Positions 1-5,848 of a stretch of 9,471 nt of DNA are shown piece after piece. Every line of letters begins with the position of its first letter. Position 1 is the stretch's first letter. Made by a program: the position numbers and the translations under genes. The notes under the pieces were generated by a model. It saw only the letters and a program-made list of their open reading frames with translations. It made no database searches and was not told where the DNA came from. This stretch comes from Vulcanimicrobiota bacterium (GTDB taxonomy: Bacteria; Vulcanimicrobiota; Vulcanimicrobiia; Vulcanimicrobiales; Vulcanimicrobiaceae): assembly GCA_003133185.1 (NCBI GenBank), contig PKWF01000067.1, forward strand, positions 1,487-10,957, in the 5' to 3' direction.

Positions 1-723
1 GTAGCTCATGCCGATGCCTTCGACGGCGTACGAGCGCGGAATGTCTCCGGAATAGATCGATCCTTCGGGATCCGCGCCGACGACGTGGATCGCCGGGTTC
101 TTTTCCTTCAAAAACCGAGCCGTGCCCGAGATCGTTCCTCCGGTTCCGATGCCTGCGACGAAATGCGTGATCGTTCCACCGGTCTGCTCCCAAATTTCGG
201 GACCGGTCGAATGGTAGTGCGCTTCTGGATTGAAATGATTGTGAAATTGGTTCGGCTGAAATGCGCCGGGTATCTCCGATGCAAGGCGGTTGGCGACGCC
301 GTAATACGACTCCGGTGAATCGGGAGGAACGTTGGTCGGAGTGATCACGACGTCGGCGCCGTAGGCGCGAAGAAGGTCGATCTTTTCTCTCGACATTTTG
401 TCGGGCATCACTAGGATGCAGCGATAACCGCGAATTGCGGCGGCCATTGCCAAGCCGGTACCGGTGTTCCCGCTCGTCGGCTCGACGATCGTGCCGCCCG
501 GCTTGAGCAGACCCTGGCGTTCTGCGGCGTCCAGCATCGCGACCGCGGGGCGGTCCTTGACGCTGCCGCCGGGATTAACGTATTCGACCTTGCCCAGCAC
601 CAGGCACGCCGCGCCGTCGACCACTTTGTTTAGTCGTACCAGCGGCGTGTGGCCGATGGCGTCTAATGCCGTCTCGCAATATGTGAGGTTCGACGCCGGG
701 GGGGATGGCGCGGTGCTTGCCAT
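1..723 (-). CDS. cbs: Cystathionine beta-synthase / cysteine synthase family enzyme (3' part missing)
   Basis: This is a PLP-dependent beta-replacement enzyme of the cysteine synthase/CBS superfamily, acting in the cytoplasm on serine-derived substrates in sulfur amino-acid metabolism. Translating the minus strand from the ATG at 723 gives 241 uninterrupted residues to the window edge. The PLP lysine is K56 in PGGSVKDR, the substrate loop is TSGNTG at 83-88, and the phosphate-binding glycine loop is GIGTGGT at 191-197. I prefer CBS over CysK because the middle part (TPTNVPPDSPESYYGVANRL, then a FNPEAHY and TTGPEIWEQT-like stretch and VGADPEGSIYSG) resembles bacterial CBS proteins; this rests on recall of the family. 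Whether a C-terminal CBS-domain pair follows cannot be seen. The start leaves 14 residues before the conserved YCETALDAIGHTPLVRL. The gene diverges from the lipoprotein gene across 37 bp, and no clear promoter is visible. Confidence 0.88.
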   Translation of the reverse strand, partial: MASTAPSPPASNLTYCETALDAIGHTPLVRLNKVVDGAACLVLGKVEYVNPGGSVKDRPAVAMLDAAERQGLLKPGGTIVEPTSGNTGTGLAMAAAIRGYRCILVMPDKMSREKIDLLRAYGADVVITPTNVPPDSPESYYGVANRLASEIPGAFQPNQFHNHFNPEAHYHSTGPEIWEQTGGTITHFVAGIGTGGTISGTARFLKEKNPAIHVVGADPEGSIYSGDIPRSYAVEGIGMSY

Positions 724-728
724 AGGAG

Positions 729-747
729 CGCCGCCTTCAGCGCGGCG
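729..747. promoter_or_regulatory. Inverted repeat in the 37-bp gap between divergent genes
   Basis: The gap between the two divergent start codons holds CGCCGC, a 7-base loop and GCGGCG, a perfect 6-bp inverted repeat filling half of the space. It could be an operator read by both genes or a hairpin in either 5' leader. In a GC-rich genome such a short repeat can arise by chance, so a regulatory role is only a possibility. Confidence 0.25.
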
Positions 748-760
748 AACACCTTCACCT

Positions 761-1120
761 ATGAATTCACTCGAAGGCAGGCTCTTCATTGGAATAGCGT
801 TGCTGCTATTGGGAACGTCGGGATGCAACACCGATGAATTGCCGCCCGCGGCCGGTTTTGCGAGCGTGTCGGGAACGGTCGTCGATTCGGCCACGAACGT
901 ACCGATCCGCGGTGCGCTAGTTACGGTCGATACAGTCTTGACGGCAACCAGCGACGCAACCGGCCGCTTCACGATCGCCAAGGTTCCCAGCGGCATCGCC
1001 GACTATGCGGTCGAGGCTACGGGCTATCAGGCGCTGTCGTCGAGCACGACCATCGAACCGGGCAAACCGTTCACGTTAAACTTGACGCTGAGCACGCAAG
1101 CCACTCCACCGCCCCATTAA
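761..1120 (+). CDS. Small secreted, probably lipid-anchored protein with carboxypeptidase-regulatory-like domain
   Basis: This encodes a 119-residue exported protein of unknown role. The start at 761 is chosen because it gives a signal peptide: a short N-terminus with Arg7, a hydrophobic run FIGIALLLL at 9-17, then GTSGC with Cys22. That cysteine is a plausible lipidation site, although Thr at -3 is not the usual Leu, so the lipobox is imperfect. Residues about 33-113 (SVSGTVVDSATNVPIRGALV, then TSDATGRFTIAKVPSG and DYAVEATGYQ) match the beta-sandwich CarboxypepD_reg-like/PEGA-type repeat often found on surface proteins. The tail is threonine/proline rich (TQATPPPH). No good Shine-Dalgarno is seen. 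The reading frame stays open far upstream to 464, but that part lies opposite the cbs gene and is not coding. It converges with yvcK, the stops being 4 bp apart, and no terminator hairpin lies between. Confidence 0.72.
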   Translation: MNSLEGRLFIGIALLLLGTSGCNTDELPPAAGFASVSGTVVDSATNVPIRGALVTVDTVLTATSDATGRFTIAKVPSGIADYAVEATGYQALSSSTTIEPGKPFTLNLTLSTQATPPPH

Positions 1121-1124
1121 CTTC

Positions 1125-2471
1125 CTAATTTGAGCTGATCGCCGTCGAGCGGCGATATGCGCTCGCGGGTTTTACCAGCGTTGCCCGGTCGGCAACCGTG
1201 CGGTCGACGATGCCCAAGACGACGGTAGCGAGGCGATCGGGGTCGTGGCGAACCGTCTCCGTCTCGCCGATAACGGCCGCCGTGACGGGGTGGAATCCCA
1301 TCGCGGAAATGCGCTCGGTATCGGGCACCACGGGCACTTGGCCCTCTTGCGCGTACGCCGACAACAAGCGCGATGGCGGTTCGTCGTTGACGATCACATA
1401 GTCGCAAACGCGTTCGCCGGCGTTGGCAATCAACGCCTCGAGGTGATCGGCAGCCGTCATGCCATCGGTCTCGCCGGGCTGCGTCATGACGTTGCAAACG
1501 TAAATCTTTACGGCCGATGCGTCGGCGACTTCGCGCGCGATCCGGCTCACCAAAAAGTTCGGGACGACCGAAGTAAAGAGCGAGCCGGGCCCCAGCACGA
1601 TAGCATCGGCATCGCGAACTGCCGAGATCACTTCCTCCAGCGGCGCCGCGGCCGGGGGATCGAAGAAGACGCGCTTGATCGGCCGCTTCGCCAGCGAGAT
1701 GTTCGACTCGCCCTCCAAAATCGTGCCGTCGTCGAGCTCCGCACAGAGCCGAACGACGCCTAACGTCGCTGGCAAAACGCGTCCGACGACGTTGAGCACG
1801 CGGCTCGATTCCTTGATGGCGCGATCGAAGTTTCCGGTGATGCCGCTCATTGCCGCTAAGAAAAGATTCCCGAACGAATGTCCGCTCAGTCCTTCACCTT
1901 CGGTAAACCGGTAGCGGAAAAGGTCGGTAACCATTGCCTCGTCGTCGGCGAGCGCGACGAGGCAGTTGCGAACGTCGCCCGGTGGCAGCACGCCGAGTTC
2001 TTTTTGAAGGCGCCCCGAGGAGCCGCCGTCGTCGCTAACCGTTACGATCGCCGTCAGATTGCTCGAGCGGCGTTTGAGGCCGCGCAGCAAGGTCGAAAGC
2101 CCGGTGCCGCCGCCGATTGCCACGATTTTGTAGCCCTGCTGAAGGCGCCTGCCCGCCAACGCATCGCGAAATCCTTTGGGTTGCCGGCTGCCGGCGATTC
2201 GAGCGACGGTCCGCATCCACATGAAGACGCCGAGGCCAAGGAATGCAACGCCGACGATACCCAAAATGCCGGTGAGATAGGCCGGCGAGAAATAATCGAC
2301 GACGATGGTATCGAGAATCTCGTTGACGTGGATGCCGCTGCCCTCTGCAATGAACCAGCGCGTGATGCCGTCGAGCAGCAGGACGATGCCGAAAACCGCG
2401 AGCAGAATCCACCGCTTGACGCCGACGCCGGGCAACAGCCACTGAAACGAACGAACGAAGCACTGACGCAT
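1125..2471 (-). CDS. yvcK: YvcK-family (CofD-like) gluconeogenesis/cell-morphology factor with N-terminal membrane anchor
   Basis: This is a YvcK/CofD-like protein of 448 residues. The family binds UDP-sugars such as UDP-GlcNAc and is linked to carbon-flux and cell-wall control in Firmicutes and mycobacteria. The Rossmann domain begins at about residue 113 with YKIVAIGGGTGLSTLLRGL and continues through TVSDDGGSSGRL, LPPGDVRNCLVAL, SGHSFGNLFL and VLGPGSLFTSVVPN, all family hallmarks. Unlike the Bacillus protein, it carries about 110 N-terminal residues with two hydrophobic segments (about 21-41 and 64-86), so the catalytic-like domain should sit on the cytoplasmic face of the membrane. The ATG start overlaps the rapZ stop (TAATG), which implies translational coupling. 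An upstream extension of the frame to 2633 lies inside rapZ and is not used. The usual third partner whiA does not follow; instead the gene converges on a lipoprotein gene. Confidence 0.93.
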   Translation of the reverse strand: MRQCFVRSFQWLLPGVGVKRWILLAVFGIVLLLDGITRWFIAEGSGIHVNEILDTIVVDYFSPAYLTGILGIVGVAFLGLGVFMWMRTVARIAGSRQPKGFRDALAGRRLQQGYKIVAIGGGTGLSTLLRGLKRRSSNLTAIVTVSDDGGSSGRLQKELGVLPPGDVRNCLVALADDEAMVTDLFRYRFTEGEGLSGHSFGNLFLAAMSGITGNFDRAIKESSRVLNVVGRVLPATLGVVRLCAELDDGTILEGESNISLAKRPIKRVFFDPPAAAPLEEVISAVRDADAIVLGPGSLFTSVVPNFLVSRIAREVADASAVKIYVCNVMTQPGETDGMTAADHLEALIANAGERVCDYVIVNDEPPSRLLSAYAQEGQVPVVPDTERISAMGFHPVTAAVIGETETVRHDPDRLATVVLGIVDRTVADRATLVKPASAYRRSTAISSN

Positions 2472-3331
2472 TAGGCTGCCCGCACGAGATCGCGAGCCTC
2501 GAGTACGACGTCGATCCGGCGATCCGCGGCGAAACGTTGCGCGAGTCGTCCGGCCACATACACCGAGCGATGGCGGCCGCCAGTGCACCCCACTCCAATG
2601 GTGAGCTGCGACTTGCCTTCGGCCAGATAACACGGCAGCAGAAAATCGATCAGATCCGTAACCTTGGCAAGAAATGGAGCGAGAGAGTCGTCCTCCTCGA
2701 TAAAGGCTGCGACTGCTTCATCGTCGCCGGACTTATCGGTGAGTGACTCTACGTAGTTCGGGTTGCGCAAGAAGCGCACGTCAAAGAGGAGATCGAGATC
2801 GGTCGGCAGCCCGAACTTGAAGCCGAACGCGACGAAGGTAACGGCGAGGCGCATCGGGCGATCCGTAACGAAGGCCGCGGCGATTCGCTCCTTTAGCGTC
2901 CCGTGCGTCAGGTTCGTCGTGTCGATTACGACGTCGGCGAGCTCACGCAACGGGGCCAGCAGTCGCCGGTCGGCGTCGATGGCCTCTCGGACGGAGCCCG
3001 TCTGCGCAAAGGGATGGCGCCGCCGTGTCTGACTAAAGCGGCGAACGAGCAGCTCGTCGGCAGCGTCGAGGAAGAGCACCTGCACCAAATGCCTGCCCCG
3101 GATGCGATCGATCGCGGTTCGAGCGTCGCCGAGTCGCGCGTCGGCGCGAACGTCGAGCGCTACGGCGACGTCCGTCACCCCAGATTGCTCGAGCGCCGCC
3201 ACGGCGCTTTCGAGAACGGCGGGAGGAAGGTGCTCGATACAGTAAAAGCCCAAGTCTTCAAACGATTTTATTGACTGGCTCAGGCCGGCACCGGAGAGCC
3301 CCGTGACGAAGACGATGCGCAGGGAACCCAT
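2471..3331 (-). CDS. rapZ: RapZ/YvcJ-family nucleotide-binding protein with substituted Walker A lysine
   Basis: This is a 286-residue member of the RapZ (YvcJ, UPF0042) family. In enterobacteria RapZ senses glucosamine-6-phosphate and presents the sRNA GlmZ for cleavage; elsewhere the role is less clear. The N-terminal P-loop domain starts IVFVTGLSGAGLSQSIKSFE and continues DLGFYCIEHLPP. The C-terminal domain holds GCTGGRHRSVYVAGRLA at about 248-264, the most conserved family signature. The Walker A stretch reads GLSGAGLS at 11-18: residue 17 is Leu (codon CTG, plus-strand 3281-3283) where the family has Lys, so ATP/GTP hydrolysis is doubtful even though the rest of the protein is intact. 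The ATG at 3331 is chosen because homology begins there; the frame is open to 3538 but that part lies opposite DUF2203. It forms an operon with yvcK, overlapping by one base. Its leader and promoter must lie inside the DUF2203 coding region. Confidence 0.93.
   Translation of the reverse strand: MGSLRIVFVTGLSGAGLSQSIKSFEDLGFYCIEHLPPAVLESAVAALEQSGVTDVAVALDVRADARLGDARTAIDRIRGRHLVQVLFLDAADELLVRRFSQTRRRHPFAQTGSVREAIDADRRLLAPLRELADVVIDTTNLTHGTLKERIAAAFVTDRPMRLAVTFVAFGFKFGLPTDLDLLFDVRFLRNPNYVESLTDKSGDDEAVAAFIEEDDSLAPFLAKVTDLIDFLLPCYLAEGKSQLTIGVGCTGGRHRSVYVAGRLAQRFAADRRIDVVLEARDLVRAA
3321..3325 (+). promoter_or_regulatory. Shine-Dalgarno AGGGA of the DUF2203 gene, inside rapZ codons 3-4
   Basis: AGGGA lies six bases upstream of the DUF2203 ATG and fixes that start. 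The same bases, read on the other strand, encode the N-terminal Ser-Leu of RapZ, so the site is constrained by two functions. Confidence 0.6.
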
Positions 3332-3727
3332 ATGAAGCTCTTTTCGCCCGAGCGCGCCAACGCCCTCATCTGTAAGCTGGAGCCGCTGATCGAAGAGCTG
3401 CTGACAAAGCGCAGGGAGCTTGCGATCAAACTGCTCGAGTCGGATCCAGCGCTTCACCACGCCAAGCCGGCGAGCCGCCCCCGCCTGGCCGGCATTCGCT
3501 CCGCGTTGCCCGAGCCGCGCTTCGCCGAGCTCAAACAAGAGATCGGGCGCCTGATCTACCGGGTCGAAGCGTACGGCTGCGTCGTCAAAGACATCGACCT
3601 TGGACTGATTGATTTCCCTTCGATGCGGGGTGACGAGCCGGTCTATCTCTGTTGGAAGCTAGGCGAGGCGGAGGTTGGCTACTGGCACGGCATGGACGAA
3701 GGCTTCACCACCCGCCAGCCGCTGTAG
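3332..3727 (+). CDS. DUF2203 family protein
   Basis: This is a 131-residue cytoplasmic protein of the uncharacterised DUF2203 family. It begins in the family's usual way (MKLFSPERANALICKLEPLI), has a charged helical N-terminal half likely to form a coiled or hairpin helix (about 8-70), and ends with the strongly conserved block DIDLGLIDFPSMRGDEPVYL, CWKLGE and YWHGMDEGF, followed by RQPL at the C-terminus. Function is unknown and none is assigned. The start is supported by an AGGGA Shine-Dalgarno at 3321-3325, six bases before the ATG. That site lies inside the first codons of the divergent rapZ. The two ATGs abut. The gene converges with the DUF1858 gene, with stops seven bases apart, so there is no room for a separate terminator on either side. 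Confidence 0.9.
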   Translation: MKLFSPERANALICKLEPLIEELLTKRRELAIKLLESDPALHHAKPASRPRLAGIRSALPEPRFAELKQEIGRLIYRVEAYGCVVKDIDLGLIDFPSMRGDEPVYLCWKLGEAEVGYWHGMDEGFTTRQPL

Positions 3728-3734
3728 AAAAGCT

Positions 3735-4142
3735 CTAGCTAGCTGCGACTTCAGCGGGGACGGGGATAAAGTCTTCGGCTAGCCCTTGGAGGCGCACGTC
3801 GCCGAAGTCGGCCGTGTAGGCACCGCCTTCGGCACCCGTAATCTCGCCGATCTCGACGACGTCGGCGAGTTGCGGAATCTTCGAGCGGACTTCGTCGGGG
3901 ATGCGCACGCGGTCGCCGACCGAAAGCGTACGCTGGTCGAAGAGTGCGTTGAGGTTGTCGAGGAGCATCGGCAACGGGATCCCATAATCGTCGCTGATCG
4001 CTCCGATCGTGTGCGATTCGCTGATCGCGCAGTTCGAGCAACCGCCTAAATGGAAGCGCGCAAAAACGCGCCGCGCACCGGCGTGGAGCTTGAACGCTTC
4101 GTCGACGGTCATTTCGGGAGTAAAATGCTGCTGCTGGTTCAT
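3735..4142 (-). CDS. DUF1858 (hybrid-cluster-associated redox disulfide) domain protein with C-terminal extension
   Basis: This is a 135-residue cytoplasmic protein. Residues about 8-72 form a DUF1858 domain: FTPEMTVDEAFKLHAGARRV, then the CxxC-type pair GGCSNC (Cys35, Cys38), SHTIGAISDDYGI and LLDNLNALF. The family is named for its presence near hybrid-cluster (prismane) proteins and its presumed redox disulfide; no substrate is known. Residues about 73-135 form a beta-rich extension (LSVGDRVRIPDEV, VVEIGEITGAEGGAYTADFG) that I do not recognise and that the usual 60-80 residue family members lack. I place the start at the ATG at 4142 behind a purine-rich GAGAGAAAG. The frame continues to 4214 but those codons run into the 3' end of rnpB. 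It lies 63 bp downstream of rnpB in the same direction with no evident terminator, so read-through from rnpB is possible. Confidence 0.8.
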   Translation of the reverse strand: MNQQQHFTPEMTVDEAFKLHAGARRVFARFHLGGCSNCAISESHTIGAISDDYGIPLPMLLDNLNALFDQRTLSVGDRVRIPDEVRSKIPQLADVVEIGEITGAEGGAYTADFGDVRLQGLAEDFIPVPAEVAAS

Positions 4143-4205
4143 TATGTGCTTTCTCTCATTCGCTAAGACGCGTCGGGCGCCCCACCGGTTTCGCTCTGTC
4201 GAAGG

Positions 4206-4570
4206 GCGGAGCACGCCTGTAAGCCGGATTCTGTTCCCACGAATGGGCGATGACCATCTCTCTGGGGCGCGCGTTACCGAGCGCCTCGATGCGATGTGGC
4301 TCGTTTGGACGGGCCGTCCCTAAAATCGAGCGATCTTGCTTCAGGTGGGGTTTGCCCGAGTGCGCGTCACCGCGCGACTCCGTGAGCTCTTACCTCACGA
4401 TTTCACCCTTGCGTGGTCTCCAGCGGAGTCCACGCGGTATGTTTCTGTGGTACTTTCCTTCGAGTTGCCCCGACAGGACGTTATCCTGCACCCTGCCCTA
4501 TGAAGCCCGGACTTTCCTCACTCCCGATCGACTCTCGTCGATGGAAGCGCGGTCATCCAGCGTACTCCGC
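4206..4570 (-). ncRNA. rnpB: RNase P RNA, class A
   Basis: This is the catalytic RNA of ribonuclease P, which trims the 5' leader of pre-tRNAs together with RnpA. Hallmarks read on the minus strand in order: GAGGAAAGTCCGGGCT (plus 4504-4519), CCACAGAAACATACCGC (4434-4450), AAGGGTGAAATCGTGAGGTA followed by AGAGCTCA (about 4383-4410), GGCAAACCCCACC (about 4343-4355) and the closing ACAGAATCCGGCTTA (4220-4234), which forms P4 with the first block. The ends are set by an 11-bp P1 helix: GCGGAGTACGC at 4570-4560 pairs with GCGTGCTCCGC at 4216-4206, with one G-U. The length is about 365 nt, normal for class A. The 5' 18 nt overlap the 3' end of the BtuF-like gene. No clear intrinsic terminator follows; exact ends are inferred from P1 and the promoter. 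Confidence 0.96.
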
Positions 4571-5455
4571 GCCGCTAGTATACCACCGCTGGACGATCTC
4601 GGCCGCATCGACCAAACGCGGCCCGGGCCGGCTGAGGTAGGCGTTTCCGTCAAGGGCGAGCACTCGACCGGCCCGCTGCGCCGCAAGCGATCGCCAAGTC
4701 TCGACCGCGTCGAGCTCAGCGACGGCACGTCGCGTTTTGGCAAGGTCGAAACCGCACGGTGCGACGATCATCGCCTCCGGGCCGGCTTGCGCAATCGCGG
4801 CCCACTCCAGCCGCTGAGAGTTCGCGCCGGGATTGGCCAAAACCGGGACGCCCCCGGCCAGCTCGACGAGCTCGGGAATCCAATGGCCGGCGCTCATCGG
4901 CGGATCGGTCCACTCGAGGACGAGCGTTCGCGGCCTTTGCGCTCTGCCGGCGGTCCTGACGCGAAGCGCCGCCACGCGCGACTCTAGCTCGGCAAGCAGG
5001 CTCCGAGCGCCTTTTGCATGACCCGTCATCTCGCCAAGCGTCGCAATGTTTGCAAAGACGTCTTGTAGTGAAGCCGGCTCGAGCGAAATAACGCGCGTCC
5101 TTCGACTGCGCTCAGAATGACAAGAGTTGAGGAGTTTCGCGGCGGAGTCGACGATCTCGTATGAAACCGCGCACACCGCGCAGAGCTCCTGCGTAACGAT
5201 GAGGTCGGGCTCGAGTCGGGCGAGCAGCGCGCTGTCGAGATGATAGAGGCTCGATCCGGCGTGAACCGCTGCGCGGACGTGACGGTCGATTTCCGCCGAC
5301 GTCGCGCCGCCGGGCGTCGAAGCGGACGTAAGCTTCGGCAGTTCGAGCGCGTCGGGCGGATAATCGCATTCGTGCGTAACCCCGACGACCTCTTCGCCCG
5401 CGCCGATTCCAAAGAGAATCTCGGTCGCGCTCGGTAGCAGGCTGATGATTCTCAC
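4553..5455 (-). CDS. Solitary BtuF-like cobalamin-binding / ABC substrate-binding protein homologue without signal peptide
   Basis: This is a 300-residue protein of the periplasmic-binding-protein type III fold (COG0614, BtuF/FepB-like). It opens RIISLLPSATEILFGIGAGE, then VVGVTHECDYP, a family hallmark, and continues with LEPDLIVTQELCAVCAVSYE (about 81-100), VISLEPASLQDV and LEWTDPPMSAGHWIPELVEL. There is no signal peptide or lipobox, as in the solitary 'cobalamin-binding protein' homologues of many genomes, so it is probably cytoplasmic, and its ligand is not established. No btuC/btuD permease or ATPase and no B12 riboswitch adjoin it. The start is a GTG at 5455, nine bases after the vapC stop, with a weak ribosome site. 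Residues 111-120 (SCHSERSRRT) come from a short interspersed repeat inserted in frame between AAKLLN and RVISLEP. The 3' end overlaps rnpB by 18 bp and carries its promoter. Confidence 0.85.
   Translation of the reverse strand: MRIISLLPSATEILFGIGAGEEVVGVTHECDYPPDALELPKLTSASTPGGATSAEIDRHVRAAVHAGSSLYHLDSALLARLEPDLIVTQELCAVCAVSYEIVDSAAKLLNSCHSERSRRTRVISLEPASLQDVFANIATLGEMTGHAKGARSLLAELESRVAALRVRTAGRAQRPRTLVLEWTDPPMSAGHWIPELVELAGGVPVLANPGANSQRLEWAAIAQAGPEAMIVAPCGFDLAKTRRAVAELDAVETWRSLAAQRAGRVLALDGNAYLSRPGPRLVDAAEIVQRWYTSGAEYAG
4577..4585 (-). promoter_or_regulatory. Extended -10 promoter of rnpB, inside the BtuF-like coding sequence
   Basis: The minus strand reads TGGTATACT, that is TGn followed by TATACT (plus 4577-4582), five of six bases matching TATAAT with the extended -10 TG element. 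The expected start seven bases downstream is 4570, exactly the first base of the rnpB P1 helix. No convincing -35 box is seen at 16-18 bp, which suits an extended -10 promoter. These bases encode the Trp-Tyr-Thr near the C-terminus of the upstream protein. Confidence 0.72.
5094..5122 (-). repeat. Short interspersed repeat-like segment within the BtuF-like gene
   Basis: The minus strand contains GTCATTCTGAGCGCAG followed by TCGAAGGACGCG, giving in-frame peptide CHSERSRRT. From memory, near-identical segments (translating as CHSERSR or ILSAVEGR) recur in many environmental bacterial genomes as dispersed short repeats; I could not count copies here. Its placement in a variable loop explains why the reading frame is preserved. 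Confidence 0.5.
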
Positions 5456-5464
5456 GTTCGAGGC

Positions 5465-5848
5465 TTAGACGCGAACGAGCTGGGGCAAACGGTCAAAATG
5501 CTGATCTCGATCGTGCAAGGCCAGATCGTGCTGCAGCGCGAGCGCCGCCAACCACATATCGTTGGTCGGTATCGGCGTCCCCTGTTTGCGCAGTTGCCGG
5601 TAGATCGTTGCGTATTGATGCGTCGTTTGGTCGTCGGCGAAGAGCGTGGAAATTCCGTCGCGCGAGAGAAACTGCCGCAGGATTCGTTCGTTTTCGGCTT
5701 GACGGCGACCGTAAGCGAAGCCTGCGCGCAGCTCCGCCAGAGCCACAAAGGGCACGAATACCGTCTCGGCATGCTCGACGAGCTCGACAGTCCGAGCAAC
5801 GCCCAAGAAGAAATCGCCGTAGCGGTTCGTATCGAGAACGATCCTCAT
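5465..5848 (-). CDS. vapC: VapC-type PIN-domain ribonuclease toxin
   Basis: This is a 127-residue PIN-domain toxin of a type II toxin-antitoxin pair; such enzymes cleave tRNA or rRNA using Mg2+ held by acidic residues. All four expected acids are visible: Asp6 in MRIVLDTN, Glu39 in ALAELRAGF, Asp97 in PTNDMWLAALA, and Asp115 in LHDRDQHFDRL, so the toxin looks active. I choose the ATG at 5848, which overlaps the vapB stop as ATGA and implies coupled translation. An in-frame TTG two codons upstream (5854) is possible but less likely. It is transcribed with vapB from the promoter upstream of that gene. The target RNA cannot be read from sequence. Confidence 0.9.
   Translation of the reverse strand: MRIVLDTNRYGDFFLGVARTVELVEHAETVFVPFVALAELRAGFAYGRRQAENERILRQFLSRDGISTLFADDQTTHQYATIYRQLRKQGTPIPTNDMWLAALALQHDLALHDRDQHFDRLPQLVRV

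Noticed and set aside
464..760. Upstream extension of the lipoprotein frame (99 extra codons)
   Set aside because: It lies opposite the N-terminal part of cbs, has no family similarity, and would bury the signal peptide.
1878..2474. 198-codon open frame on the plus strand opposite yvcK
   Set aside because: Composition is that of a GC-rich antisense shadow; yvcK on the other strand is full length with family motifs.
4142..4206. Intrinsic terminator after rnpB
   Set aside because: Short GC palindromes (GGGCGCCC, GACGCGTC) are present but no stable hairpin followed by a T-run could be found.
4186..4206. Third repeat-like segment CCCTTCGACAGAGCG next to the rnpB 3' end
   Set aside because: Only about eight bases resemble the other repeats; too short to claim.
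4250..4987. 245-codon open frame on the plus strand across rnpB and the BtuF-like gene
   Set aside because: It runs through the RNase P RNA in antisense and resembles no protein family.
5456..5464. Cobalamin riboswitch upstream of the BtuF-like gene
   Set aside because: Only 9 bp separate it from vapC, far too little for a riboswitch.
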